Source: Cupriavidus lacunae (lineage in GTDB: Bacteria; Pseudomonadota; Gammaproteobacteria; Burkholderiales; Burkholderiaceae). From it: a stretch of 64,000 bases of DNA. Location of the stretch: assembly GCF_003353055.1 (NCBI RefSeq), contig NZ_QKWJ01000002.1, forward strand, positions 248,001 to 312,000. Reading direction: 5' to 3'. A model generated the notes under the pieces. It was not told the origin of the DNA. It worked only from the letters and a program-made list of their open reading frames with translations, and did no database searches. Positions 24,601 through 32,142 of this stretch are shown here, in pieces. The translations under genes were made by a program, and so were the position numbers. Each line of letters opens with the position of its first letter. The first letter of the stretch is position 1.

Positions 24601-25172
24601 AGAATCTGCTGGACCGAGGTGGGATAAAGGATTGGAATTCCACACCCCATCATCACATGCTCGGACTGATGTGGGATGCTGGAAGATTTGCAAGAGTGGT
24701 CGTCGCCATAGAGCGCGACCACTCCGCCTCGCTCTGCTGTTCCCGCGAGATTCGCATGGCGTAGCACATCGCCAGAGCGATCGACGCCGGGACCTTTTCC
24801 GTACCACCATCCGACGACGCCGTCATACTTTCCTTGTCCCGCAAGATTGGCTTGTTGTGTACCCCAAACCGCGGTGGCCGCTAGATCCTCATTGACGCCC
24901 GGTTGAAAAACAACATTTTGCGCGCCGAGGAGTTCGTCGGCCTGCCAGAGGGCAGTATCGAAGTTACCGAGTGGCGAGCCCCTATATCCGGAAATAAATC
25001 CAGCGGTTTGATGGCCGATCAGTGCATCTCGTCGTTTCTGTGAGAGGGCCAGGCGCACCAGGGCCTGGATCCCCGTCATGTAGGCACTGCCTTGGTCACT
25101 GACGTACTTGTCATTCAGCGATGCATCTTTCACCGTCGCTGTCGACTGCAAGGATATTGCTGCAGATTTCAT
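21675..25172 (-). CDS. Indolepyruvate ferredoxin oxidoreductase family, fused alpha-gamma protein
   Basis: 1165 residues with GGAGACAGC before ATG 25172. Such long proteins fuse the thiamine-diphosphate and ferredoxin-like halves (IorA) with the gamma subunit (IorB). The N-terminal part has HQTAGFISGYRGSPLGNFD and WYGKGPGVDRSGDVLRHANL; GDGTYFHSGYLAIRQSVAAK belongs to the TPP domain. Cysteine clusters CESCGDCSKKSNC and CVEGFC near residues 655-695 bind [4Fe-4S]; GGVGGTGVVTIGAL near 742 opens the gamma domain. It oxidatively decarboxylates arylpyruvates or branched 2-oxo acids to acyl-CoA, with ferredoxin as acceptor. In aerobic betaproteobacteria it often serves aromatic amino-acid or phenylpyruvate breakdown. 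Cytoplasmic. Confidence 0.9.
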   Translation of the reverse strand: MKSAAISLQSTATVKDASLNDKYVSDQGSAYMTGIQALVRLALSQKRRDALIGHQTAGFISGYRGSPLGNFDTALWQADELLGAQNVVFQPGVNEDLAATAVWGTQQANLAGQGKYDGVVGWWYGKGPGVDRSGDVLRHANLAGTAERGGVVALYGDDHSCKSSSIPHQSEHVMMGCGIPILYPTSVQQILDYGAHAVAMSRCAGVWTSMKLVSEIVETSASVSVQLGRAQSILPQDLSSISGGLNIRWPDRSLAQEERLYLHKLPAALAYARANPFNRVTWDSQQARIGIAASGKGYLDTVEALRILGLEGEPARRLGLRLYQVGMIWPLEPHGLRHFAHGLQEIIVVEEKRPILEAQIKDELYSLPDYARPRVIGKSSDGHGEWSTPANDAPLISHYELQPEPIARMLAARFLRVDLPADIREMIGQRLKVLQLAEQESRRVIDIAERKAYFCSGCPHNSSTVLPEGSRALGGIGCHFLTLTMDRGTETFSQMGGEGVSWVGASPFTKERHVFANLGDGTYFHSGYLAIRQSVAAKVNITYKILYNDAVGMTGGQHVDGQLSVAQLTRQLAAEGVGQQIIVTDEPRLLSEDAGIAPGVTIRHRNELDAVQRELRNVSGVTALIYAQTCASEKRRRRKRNEYPDPPQRAFINTEICESCGDCSKKSNCLSVEPVETPLGTKRKINQSSCNKDFSCVEGFCPSFVTVHTRDSKPATKPHALIKGWPKAPKSVDLRSPVRIIVGGVGGTGVVTIGALLGMAAHLEGKAARVMDMAGMAQKGGTVYSYVQIAQNDDTIAATKVATGQCDLLIGADTVVAGSSATLSRLRAEGLAVVNEDGSPTSDFIRSRDWSIPVNDLLTRLRSRVKNGRVIALPAARIATAVFGDAIFANLLLLGLAWQSGRIPLSRESIERAISLNGTAVAKNLEAFRIGCHLADDPRCVDNLLPSKQSSDTPTHRSLRELIDDRSHRLRAYWNVAYAGKYHTLATAAGNSLPEDLATVIATQLYRVMAYKDEYEVARLLTSDHFQKSVESEFGKGARLTYHLAPPTLGTGPGVRKRSYRSWIRWPMLALARMQGLRETPLDPFGRNDERRKERAWRDRYISFVESLIRSAGDFDLSLANQIARIPSDVRGFGHVKMLAMQTASARWDELSAKLYKAKIQASMT

Positions 25173-25273
25173 GCTGTCTCCAACTTTCTAGTTGCCCGCG
25201 CGGTCATCTCGTCGAGAGGCTGCGCAAGGAAGGACGTCTGGGCTCAAGAGCCGACTCGGTCGACAGATTATTT

Positions 25274-25286
25274 TCTTAAATTAAGA
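25274..25286. promoter_or_regulatory. A/T-rich palindrome TCTTAAATTAAGA
   Basis: Thirteen bases, symmetric about a central A, 102 bases before the oxidoreductase start. It could be a regulator half of the promoter region, together with the larger palindrome 25313-25337. Confidence 0.35.
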
Positions 25287-25312
25287 CTGCAACAATGGCC
25301 GCAGTAGTAAAT

Positions 25313-25337
25313 GATCTTTACGTTTTATGTAAAGATC
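25313..25337. promoter_or_regulatory. Palindrome GATCTTTAC-N7-GTAAAGATC
   Basis: Nine-base perfect arms around GTTTTAT, 141 bases upstream of the indolepyruvate oxidoreductase. It is a strong candidate operator or a small hairpin at the end of the opposing decayed region. Confidence 0.5.
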
Positions 25338-25509
25338 GATGTGCGGCGGCCGCGACGGTCTGCGGGATAAGTGGTGTGTCGTCAATAGCCGGTTGGATGG
25401 CAAGACGCGATGCAATGGCACTCAGAAGACTCGGCATCGATGGCATGCATACCAAGCAGCAGCCTAGCTCCTTGGCGGAAGATTGGCTGGATTCTCTGGC
25501 GTCCAAGAG

Positions 25510-25975
25510 CGGGCTAAACGGCTCCCTCAAATTTCGCCTGTGGGCGCTGTCGCGAAAGCCATGCGGAAGCCGAGGATGCCAACTACCCACTGGCAGCAGG
25601 ACCAGCGGTGCTCACGGCTTTCGGGGCCGGCCCAGCAGCAGTGCTGGGTCCCATCCCCTTGCAGCAACCCCCGACATACGAAGTCACGAATGCCGTGTTA
25701 AGCCTGCCCGTGGCCTTCGCGGTACAGCGTGTGGATCCGCGCCTGCTTGGCAGCGAAGGCGACCCGGTTACCCTGGTTCAGCAATAGCAGGCTGTGGGCC
25801 AAGGGTATGAACCGCAAAAGCACAGATGCACAGCCGAACTGAGTGATTGTGCAATCAGATTGCCCTATGTAGGTGGAACGCCGAAAGCGGTTACAGTCTG
25901 CGGGAGAAGCGGCTGTTGATAGTAGATGGCCGAGACCGCCAGGGCACAGGACAAGGCCCAGAAAGAAGTGACGAG
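25510..25975 (-). pseudogene. Decayed MFS transporter (copy of the 5874-7082 gene)
   Basis: Right after the isochorismatase stop, the minus strand still encodes ALSCALAVSAIYYQQPLLPQ, matching the N-terminus of the intact MFS protein. It then jumps to LLNQGNRVAFAAKQARIHTL, which corresponds to a late helix (LLDLGNRAAFIANQARIYSL) in the intact copy. Further down, GAATGCCGTGTTAAGCC and flanks match 6050-6070. Most of the middle is deleted and frames are shifted. The gene order isochorismatase-MFS is thus shared by both loci, but the transporter has been lost here. Confidence 0.7.
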
Positions 25976-26602
25976 TTATCCCTGCGGCAGCAACGCGATG
26001 AACTCCCTTGTGTCGATGATGCTGTGGGCAAAGGTAGGTCCGTTCAGTTCGTGTGCGGAACGCATCATCTCTTGCCGGTACGCCGCCGTGGCGTCCTTGA
26101 TCAACGTAACGTAGTAGCCGAGTTCCTGAGCATATCGTGCGGTGGCCTCGATACAGGTGTTGGCCAGCAGGCCCACCACTGCGACATGCGTAATGCCATG
26201 TTGCTTCAACTGTAGGTCCAGGTCGGTATTGGCGAAGCCGCTGGATCCCCAGTGCTCGTCCGCCACGATGTCGCCTGGTTGTGGCGCAAAATCGGGATGC
26301 CATTCGCCGCCCCATTCGCCGGCAGCGAAGTGACGACCTTGCATGATCTTTTGCTGGCTTGGGCTCGGGTGGCACCAACACTCGTAATCGCCGGGATGCC
26401 AGCGGCGGTGGGGAACGATGACCACTTTGATACCGGCAGCCCGCACTGCCTGCGTGATAGTGCGGAGATTGTCCAGTAGCCCGACTTCCTCGGCGATATC
26501 CTTGATGAACGGCCATACCTTTCCACCTTCTGACAAGAAGTCGTTATAGGGATCGACCATGAGGAGCGCTGTTGATTCGGCGCGATAGGATAGATGACTC
26601 AT
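25976..26602 (-). CDS. Isochorismatase-family cysteine hydrolase (copy 2)
   Basis: 208 residues, the same length as copy 1 at 7089-7715 and nearly 90% identical by eye. STALLMVDPYNDF (Asp) and VVGLLANTCIEAT (Cys) are intact, so it should be active although its transporter partner is destroyed. It lies on the same strand as, and 277 bases below, the alpha/beta hydrolase and epoxide hydrolase operon, so it could be the distal gene of that unit. Confidence 0.85.
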   Translation of the reverse strand: MSHLSYRAESTALLMVDPYNDFLSEGGKVWPFIKDIAEEVGLLDNLRTITQAVRAAGIKVVIVPHRRWHPGDYECWCHPSPSQQKIMQGRHFAAGEWGGEWHPDFAPQPGDIVADEHWGSSGFANTDLDLQLKQHGITHVAVVGLLANTCIEATARYAQELGYYVTLIKDATAAYRQEMMRSAHELNGPTFAHSIIDTREFIALLPQG

Positions 26603-26879
26603 GTTGTACTCCTCCCGATGCGTTGCAGCCGCGCATCCTCTTCGTCAGGACGCGGCATGGATGCCGGAATCTTGCGTAGATCCATCACCAAATACGTGCC
26701 AGTTGGTGGGCGCGTTCGTTGTGGCTGAGACGCCGGCGATCACCGCTGACATTCCTAAGCCAGTGCGGCGTGGCGGCCATACTCCTTCACTCACCGACAA
26801 GGAAGGCCTGGGCGCCTCCTTTCAGTTGCAAAGTGCCTGGCTCATGACGCGGACCGGACGGTGACTGATCCGCCCAACG
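26603..26879. other. Gap between isochorismatase and alpha/beta hydrolase
   Basis: 277 bases with no credible coding content on either strand. At locus 1 a cupin gene stands upstream of the isochorismatase; no trace of it is visible here. Confidence 0.4.
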
Positions 26880-27773
26880 TTAGAGATGCGTGTTAAACCA
26901 GTCAATGGCAGCGCGCGATGCATTGAGGAACTCACCCAGATATGGGTCAAAGTGGCCTCCCATTAGAATCACGAGCCGCTTCGGTTCCAATGCCCGTTCG
27001 TATGCCTCAAGCGCGAGATCGGTTACCGCAATGTGGTCGCGCTCTGCGACCAACATCAGCAGCGGTGTGGGGGATACGCGTTTGACGTATTCGCCTGGCG
27101 AGTACATGCGGGCCCACCGGGTCGAACGCAGCGTGACCTTGTTCTCCCAAACACCGTCCGGCACGGGGCGAAGGTAGAAGCTCACAGCATCGGTAGCCTT
27201 GTACGAGGAATACCGGGTGGCATCGGCACTGACAATTGGCTGCGTCGCCGGCGGTTCACCCTTGAGTTGAGCATGCTCATCCGTCGAAAATTTTTCCTCG
27301 AGTTCAGTGACCAATTCCGGAGCGACGCGACGCAGGCCTGCGGCGTGACCATCGATTGTCGGCACCTGCGCGACCACCGCCTTCAAGCGGCGGTCCGTAG
27401 CACCCAGTACGATTGCATGCCCACCGGCGAAGCTTGTGCCCCAGAGTCCAATGCGATTTTCGTCTACCTCGGGTCGTTGCTGCAAATAGGTGATCGCACG
27501 TCGCCAATCGGAGATCTGCTGCCAGGGGTTAATGTCATGCCTGATCTCGCCGCCACTATCACCAAAGTTTCGATGATCATGAAGGAGTACCACGAAGCCC
27601 GCTGCGGCAAAGGCTTCGGCCATTGGTTCGATGCCGTGGTACTTTGTGCCAGCAAAGCCATGCGCCATGGTAATAGCCGGCAGCGGGGAGTTAGACCGCT
27701 CAGGCAAGAACAGCCAGGCCGACAACTCGATGCCTCCTTCGGCAGCGAAGCGGACTTCTTGCTTTATAGTCAT
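26880..27773 (-). CDS. Alpha/beta hydrolase (cytoplasmic paralogue)
   Basis: 297 residues from ATG 27773 (MTIKQEVRFAAEGG); the frame extends further upstream but only into the crotonase tail. TMAHGFAGTKYHG, IGLWGTSFAGGHA (nucleophile Ser), VAERDH (acid) and LMGGHFDPY (His) form the catalytic set. It is clearly homologous to the Tat-exported protein at 3342-4361 but has no signal sequence, so the two act in different compartments. It lies 17 bases after the crotonase stop in the epoxide hydrolase operon and might cleave a lactone or ester product of that pathway. Confidence 0.85.
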   Translation of the reverse strand: MTIKQEVRFAAEGGIELSAWLFLPERSNSPLPAITMAHGFAGTKYHGIEPMAEAFAAAGFVVLLHDHRNFGDSGGEIRHDINPWQQISDWRRAITYLQQRPEVDENRIGLWGTSFAGGHAIVLGATDRRLKAVVAQVPTIDGHAAGLRRVAPELVTELEEKFSTDEHAQLKGEPPATQPIVSADATRYSSYKATDAVSFYLRPVPDGVWENKVTLRSTRWARMYSPGEYVKRVSPTPLLMLVAERDHIAVTDLALEAYERALEPKRLVILMGGHFDPYLGEFLNASRAAIDWFNTHL

Positions 27774-27789
27774 CTGTGTTCTCTGTTCG

Positions 27790-28608
27790 TCAACCGTCCA
27801 ACGTACCAAGCATCCTGGCCAGTTCGAGTTCCCCGTCCTGTGACTGAAACCCGCGCGCCATCGCTGCGCCAATGCGATGTTGTATTTCCGGACGCCGTAC
27901 GTTCTCGCCGAAAAGGTTGGAGTCGTGCCGAAAGTCTTCGATGGGTGCCAGCGTGGCGTCATTTACACGATTCTTCACGACTGTGTGGCCGGACGAGGGG
28001 AATTTCGCTATTCGTCGTGCAAGAAAAGAGACAAAAGCATCCAGTTCCGCCGCAGGCAGTGCACGATTGACCCATCCATACCTTTCCGCGAGATCCGCAT
28101 CGTAGTCCAATGCGCCCAGCATCACCTCAAGCGCCCGTCCGCGCCCCATCATTCGCGTGAGGTACTGCACGGCACCGCCTCCAGGGATAAGGCCGAAGGC
28201 GACCTCCATTTGGCTAAAGATCGCTGATTCACGCGCAGCGAAGCGCATGTCGCATGCCAGGACGAACTCGCTACCTGCGCCGCGCACGCGTCCTTCAATC
28301 TGCGCAATGGAGACGAGTCGACTGTTGCTTAGATGGCGGAACAGCACGGCGATCGATGCTTCGCCAGTCAGTTTTTCCGCCTCTTCGCGATACTCTTTGA
28401 CCTGCTTTACGTCGACGTGGGAAATGAAATAGTCGCGGTCGGCACTCTTAAACACGAGAACCTTGATGCTATCGTCGGCTTCGGCTGTACTGAGAAGGGT
28501 AACGAGGTCTCGAACCATCTCTGGCCCGAGCAAGTTCATTGGCGGTCCAGAAATTTTGACGAACAGAACCGGCCCATCGCGGTCAATTTTAAGCGTTTCG
28601 AAGTTCAT
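27790..28608 (-). CDS. Enoyl-CoA hydratase/isomerase family (crotonase) protein
   Basis: 272 residues from ATG 28608, which overlaps the P460 stop as ATGA; GGGAG lies upstream. The oxyanion-hole segments HVDVKQVKEY and RVRGAGSEFVLACDMRFAA and the conserved EVAFGLIPGGGAVQYLTR are present. Crotonases use CoA thioesters, so an acyl-CoA is expected in the pathway, though no ligase is in the operon. The C-terminal helical part is complete. Cytoplasmic, translationally coupled to the exported P460 protein. Confidence 0.82.
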   Translation of the reverse strand: MNFETLKIDRDGPVLFVKISGPPMNLLGPEMVRDLVTLLSTAEADDSIKVLVFKSADRDYFISHVDVKQVKEYREEAEKLTGEASIAVLFRHLSNSRLVSIAQIEGRVRGAGSEFVLACDMRFAARESAIFSQMEVAFGLIPGGGAVQYLTRMMGRGRALEVMLGALDYDADLAERYGWVNRALPAAELDAFVSFLARRIAKFPSSGHTVVKNRVNDATLAPIEDFRHDSNLFGENVRRPEIQHRIGAAMARGFQSQDGELELARMLGTLDG

Positions 28609-29144
28609 GGATGGCTCCCAATCGGAAGGTCCGGCGCAAAGCGATTGAAAACAAAGTCTCGACTCTTCGCCGCGGAGTGACATGCAAAGCAGACTTGTGG
28701 GTCAGCGGTGGTGTATGACTTTCCCTGGTCAAACTGCGCGAACCCCCATCCCCCCGTGGAGGCATATTTCTTAGAGTCTTTGACCATAAATTGGACGCCA
28801 TTCTTCGGATGCCCGGCGACATGGGTCTGGGGCTTTCCAAAGGCCTTGGCGCTCTCATCCAGCATGTCATAACTCCATGCTAGCCGCGCGATAATTGCGC
28901 CGTCGGGTACCGGATATTTGCTTACCTGCAGAGCTTGGATCGCTGTCTCGTTGCCTAGGATGGCGCGGAGATCATCGAGTTGGCCTTCTTCGCGTGCCAC
29001 GGAGACCAGCGTCCAGTTTCTGAAGCCAGCCGGGATGGTGATATCGGTGGACGCCTTCACATTGGCGTCCGTGGCTGCATGAGCTAGACAGAGGCCACCG
29101 GCTATGGCCGCGGTGGCGACCAATGTCAGGACGAAAGGATTCAT
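28605..29144 (-). CDS. Cytochrome P460-family c-type haem protein
   Basis: 179 residues with signal peptide VLTLVATAAIAGGLCLAHA. TDITIPAGFRNWTLVSVARE and FMVKDSKKYASTGGWGFAQFD are characteristic of the P460/cytochrome c'-beta fold. C152-F-A-C155-H156 is the covalent haem site. P460 proteins oxidise hydroxylamine or bind NO, but many homologues in catabolic clusters have unknown roles, perhaps oxygenation or electron transfer. The gene shares ATGA overlaps with both neighbours (epoxide hydrolase upstream, crotonase downstream), so the three are made together. Exported to the periplasm. Confidence 0.82.
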   Translation of the reverse strand: MNPFVLTLVATAAIAGGLCLAHAATDANVKASTDITIPAGFRNWTLVSVAREEGQLDDLRAILGNETAIQALQVSKYPVPDGAIIARLAWSYDMLDESAKAFGKPQTHVAGHPKNGVQFMVKDSKKYASTGGWGFAQFDQGKSYTTADPQVCFACHSAAKSRDFVFNRFAPDLPIGSHP

Positions 29145-30430
29145 AGCCCTTTGCCTCCTTGGCGCAACGAGCGGAATGCGGCGCGAAGCTCTTCAGAAAA
29201 AAGCTGAGGCTGCTCCCAAGCCGCGAAGTGTCCGCCCTTATCTGCTTCATGGAAGTAAATCAGGTTTCGGTAGGCACGCCGTGCCCAGGTCTCGGGAGGG
29301 CGATAGACGTCCTCAGGAAAAACTGTGACTGCCACAGGGATGGCGATCTCGTTGGTTCGCTGCGCGGCTGCAAACAACGGACTTTTTCCCATGTTTTCCC
29401 AATAGAGTCGGCCGGAGGACGCTGCGCTATTTGTCAGCCAGTACAAGGAGAAGTCGTCCAGCACTTCGTCTTTGGTTGGCGTCTGCTTTGAATTCGCGCC
29501 GTACGACCATCCGGCGAAACCAGGGTGTCCAAGCATAAAGGCGGCAAGGAAGGCCGGTGAATCCGTCACGCCGTATCCGATCGTCTGCGGTCGCGCACCC
29601 AGCATCGAGATGTAGGCAGAGTTGCCCTGCTTGCTGAAAGCAAGCACGGCATTGAACGTGGCGAGCTCCGCTTCAGAAAGGCCCGCCGGCGCGGGTCCGC
29701 CGGTGGCGAGTGCAGCCGCCACCTCTGGCGGTATCGTCGCCGGAAGATTGAGGTGGATACCTGCCAGTCCCGGCTGTGCCTGCCGAGCCATGGCACTGGT
29801 GATGAGAGCGCCCCAGTCGCCCCCCTGAGCAACGTAGCTCTTGTAACCGAGGCGATGCATCAGTTCCGCCCAGACACGAGCGATATGGTCTGGATCCCAA
29901 CCGGTGCCTGTGGGCTTGCCCGAGAAGCCGTACCCGGGAATGGATGGAATGACGACATCGAATGCATCGGCGGCGCTCCCACCGTATGCTGTCGGGTCCG
30001 TGAGCGGGCCGATGACTTTGGCGAACTCGAAGACGGATCCTGGCCATCCGTGTGTCACGATCACCGGCAGTGCATTCGGCTGTTTGGATCGTACCCAGAT
30101 GAAGTGGATGTCTACCCCATCGATGTTGGTGACATACTGAGGCAAGGCATTGAGCTTGGCCTCCGCCTTTCGCCAGTTATAGGTGGTTCCCCAATACCGA
30201 ACCAGTTCCCTTAGCTGCACCAGATTCGCGCCTTGGGCGGCATCCGGTACCGTTTCTTGATCCGGCCAGCGCGTGTCTGCAATCCGATGACGCAGGTTCG
30301 CAATGGCCGCTTCGGAGACATGCGCTTGAAAGGGTCGGATGAGCTTTGGGTCGCCTTGAGACGCCGTATCGGCAAGCGCGGATGTGGAGAGTACGAGCGC
30401 TATCATTAGCGCGGCAGGAAGTCGCTTCAT
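29141..30430 (-). CDS. Exported epoxide hydrolase (EHN-type) with intact signal peptide
   Basis: 429 residues from ATG 30430 with GAGG upstream. The signal peptide MKRLPAALMIALVLSTSALA precedes an EHN domain: IRPFQAHVSEAAIANLRHRI, TRWPDQE and VRYWGTTYNWRKAEAKLNAL. The catalytic alpha/beta hydrolase part has the oxyanion motif HGWPG (127-131), the nucleophile in GGDWGALI (Asp205) and the base in DKGGHFAAWEQP. The chemistry is opening of an epoxide via an aspartyl ester. It is first in the operon facing a divergent LysR. A paralogue with a broken signal peptide lies at 56170-57399. Confidence 0.88.
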   Translation of the reverse strand: MKRLPAALMIALVLSTSALADTASQGDPKLIRPFQAHVSEAAIANLRHRIADTRWPDQETVPDAAQGANLVQLRELVRYWGTTYNWRKAEAKLNALPQYVTNIDGVDIHFIWVRSKQPNALPVIVTHGWPGSVFEFAKVIGPLTDPTAYGGSAADAFDVVIPSIPGYGFSGKPTGTGWDPDHIARVWAELMHRLGYKSYVAQGGDWGALITSAMARQAQPGLAGIHLNLPATIPPEVAAALATGGPAPAGLSEAELATFNAVLAFSKQGNSAYISMLGARPQTIGYGVTDSPAFLAAFMLGHPGFAGWSYGANSKQTPTKDEVLDDFSLYWLTNSAASSGRLYWENMGKSPLFAAAQRTNEIAIPVAVTVFPEDVYRPPETWARRAYRNLIYFHEADKGGHFAAWEQPQLFSEELRAAFRSLRQGGKGL

Positions 30431-30663
30431 GTTGGGTTCCTCAATTCGGGGAAGCAACCACTTCACTTGTGGTCAAGATGACGTGAGAAAACGCCTGATA
30501 GCCAGTACGTCGAGGGGTATGCTGTGCTCTGGAAGACATGAAGGCCCTGATATGTTGTGTTGATCACGTGTATGCGCCACTGCAGGCACGCACAATCTAG
30601 GCTTCTCTCGACCATCTGAATAGCCGGTAGAATCGGGAAGTACCCTCTCACTGGTGATAGGCT

Positions 30664-31620
30664 GTGGACCGATTCGAGGCGATGACCATCTTGTTGGCGG
30701 CGATCGACACTGGAAGTCTGTCGGCTGCCAGCCGCAAGCTCCGAATTCCTCTGGCTACCGTCAGTCGACGGGTGCTGGATCTTGAAGAGCATCTCAGTAT
30801 CCGGTTGCTTGTGCGCGGCAATCGCAAGTTGACATTAACTGAGGCTGGGCGTGGCTATGTGGCGTCGTGCCGGCGAATCCTTGACGAGATCGCAGAAGTA
30901 GAGCGCACTGCCTCCGGCGAATATCACACGCCGCAAGGGGAAGTCGTCATCAGCATGCCGCCGGTGATGGGTCGCATGCATGTATTGCCGATAATCGTGG
31001 AGTTCCTAGGCGCGTTTCCACAGATCCGCATGCAGGCACAACTGACCGACAGGTTCGTGAATCTATTGGAAGAGCGCGTCGATCTGGTAATACGAGTCGG
31101 AGAGCAGCCGAGCAGTAGTCTCATAGGCACGCCAGTTGGAGTGCTACGCGAAGTGGTCTGTGCCAGCCCGGAGTACTTAAGTAGACGTGGCGTACCCAAG
31201 AGGCCCGAGGATCTTCCGCTGCACGATTGTGTGGGATACGCCGGTTACGCGATTGGAAACAATTGGAAGTTTCGCTCCAAAGGGGTCTTGCATACTGTTC
31301 AGGTCCCGTCTCGGCTCGCTGTGAACTCTGTGGAAGGCGCGGTGATTGCTGCGGTGGAGGGCGCGGGAATTGCTAAGGTCGCGTCGTATCAAATCGATGA
31401 TCTGGTGAAGTCGCGCACACTGGTAAAGCTGCTTGATGGATTCGAGCCGCCTCCTTTGCCAGTCAATATCATGTATGTCGGCCAAGGCCAGATACCGCTG
31501 AAGCTACGCGCCTTTCTTGATTTCGCAATCCCGCGGCTCCGAAAGAAGCTCGGCTATGAGCAGCCTAGCGTGACTGGTGAGAGGGAGCCGCCAGGGCGGC
31601 GTCGATCCAAGGCAGTATGA
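30664..31620 (+). CDS. LysR-family regulator of the epoxide hydrolase operon
   Basis: 318 residues beginning at GTG 30664 (VDRFEAMTILLAAIDTGSLS); the LysR helix-turn-helix is SAASRKLRIPLATVSRRVLD. The effector domain starts GEVVISMPPVMGRMHVLPI. It is transcribed away from the epoxide hydrolase gene across 233 bases, the classic LysR arrangement, so control of that operon is likely. I saw no outstanding T-N11-A box. Confidence 0.87.
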   Translation: MDRFEAMTILLAAIDTGSLSAASRKLRIPLATVSRRVLDLEEHLSIRLLVRGNRKLTLTEAGRGYVASCRRILDEIAEVERTASGEYHTPQGEVVISMPPVMGRMHVLPIIVEFLGAFPQIRMQAQLTDRFVNLLEERVDLVIRVGEQPSSSLIGTPVGVLREVVCASPEYLSRRGVPKRPEDLPLHDCVGYAGYAIGNNWKFRSKGVLHTVQVPSRLAVNSVEGAVIAAVEGAGIAKVASYQIDDLVKSRTLVKLLDGFEPPPLPVNIMYVGQGQIPLKLRAFLDFAIPRLRKKLGYEQPSVTGEREPPGRRRSKAV

Positions 31621-31637
31621 AAGTGGAGGGCGAACTA

Positions 31638-32078
31638 CTACACGTGGTCATTGGGCGCTTTGAGTTCTGTACAAGAGGGGGCGGCAGCCCCTTGGTCCAT
31701 TGGCAGCCATATATCGGCCCAGGACTCTAGCGCTGCGAGGGTGGGTTGAAGCGCGCGGCCTCTGTCGGTTAGCAAGTAGGCGGGCCGACAGCCGCAAGTA
31801 ATGCACTTTCTTGTAAGCACACCTCTGGCCACCAGTGACTTTAATCGAGCGCTAAGGATGTTTGGTGCGATACCGAGGCTCCTTGCAAATTCATCAAAGC
31901 GAGTACTGCCATTGAAGGCCTCGCGAACGATCAGAATTGACCATCGTTCGCCGAGAACAAGCGTTGCCCGTACGATCGCGTGTCGGGAAGAGGCAGCCAA
32001 TCGGACATCCGGCGCGTGTGGTGATGAGTGGTTTTCCATTGCTCCGGCGTCCGCAGGGCGGATGGTTGACTGAACCAT
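31638..32078 (-). CDS. HxlR-family transcriptional regulator
   Basis: About 146 residues; I prefer ATG 32078 (GAGG eight bases upstream) to GTG 32087. RHAIVRATLVLGERWSILIV and then STRFDEFARSLGIAPNILSARL give the winged helix; ITCGCRPAYLLTDRG holds a C-x-C. The palindrome ATGGTT-N5-AACCAT (32062-32078) covers the start codon and could be an autoregulatory site. It ends 17 bases from the end of the convergent LysR and follows the nitronate monooxygenase gene on the same strand in the order monooxygenase, HxlR. Confidence 0.8.
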   Translation of the reverse strand: MVQSTIRPADAGAMENHSSPHAPDVRLAASSRHAIVRATLVLGERWSILIVREAFNGSTRFDEFARSLGIAPNILSARLKSLVARGVLTRKCITCGCRPAYLLTDRGRALQPTLAALESWADIWLPMDQGAAAPSCTELKAPNDHV

Positions 32079-32142
32079 TCTGCGCACCTCTGCCCCAGTC
32101 GGTACGTCGTATCAGGAACCGTGCTTGGACTCATTGAAGGGC

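Noticed and set aside
27033-28070. Long plus-strand frame (345 codons)
   Set aside because: Antisense to the alpha/beta hydrolase and crotonase genes, which have clear motifs.
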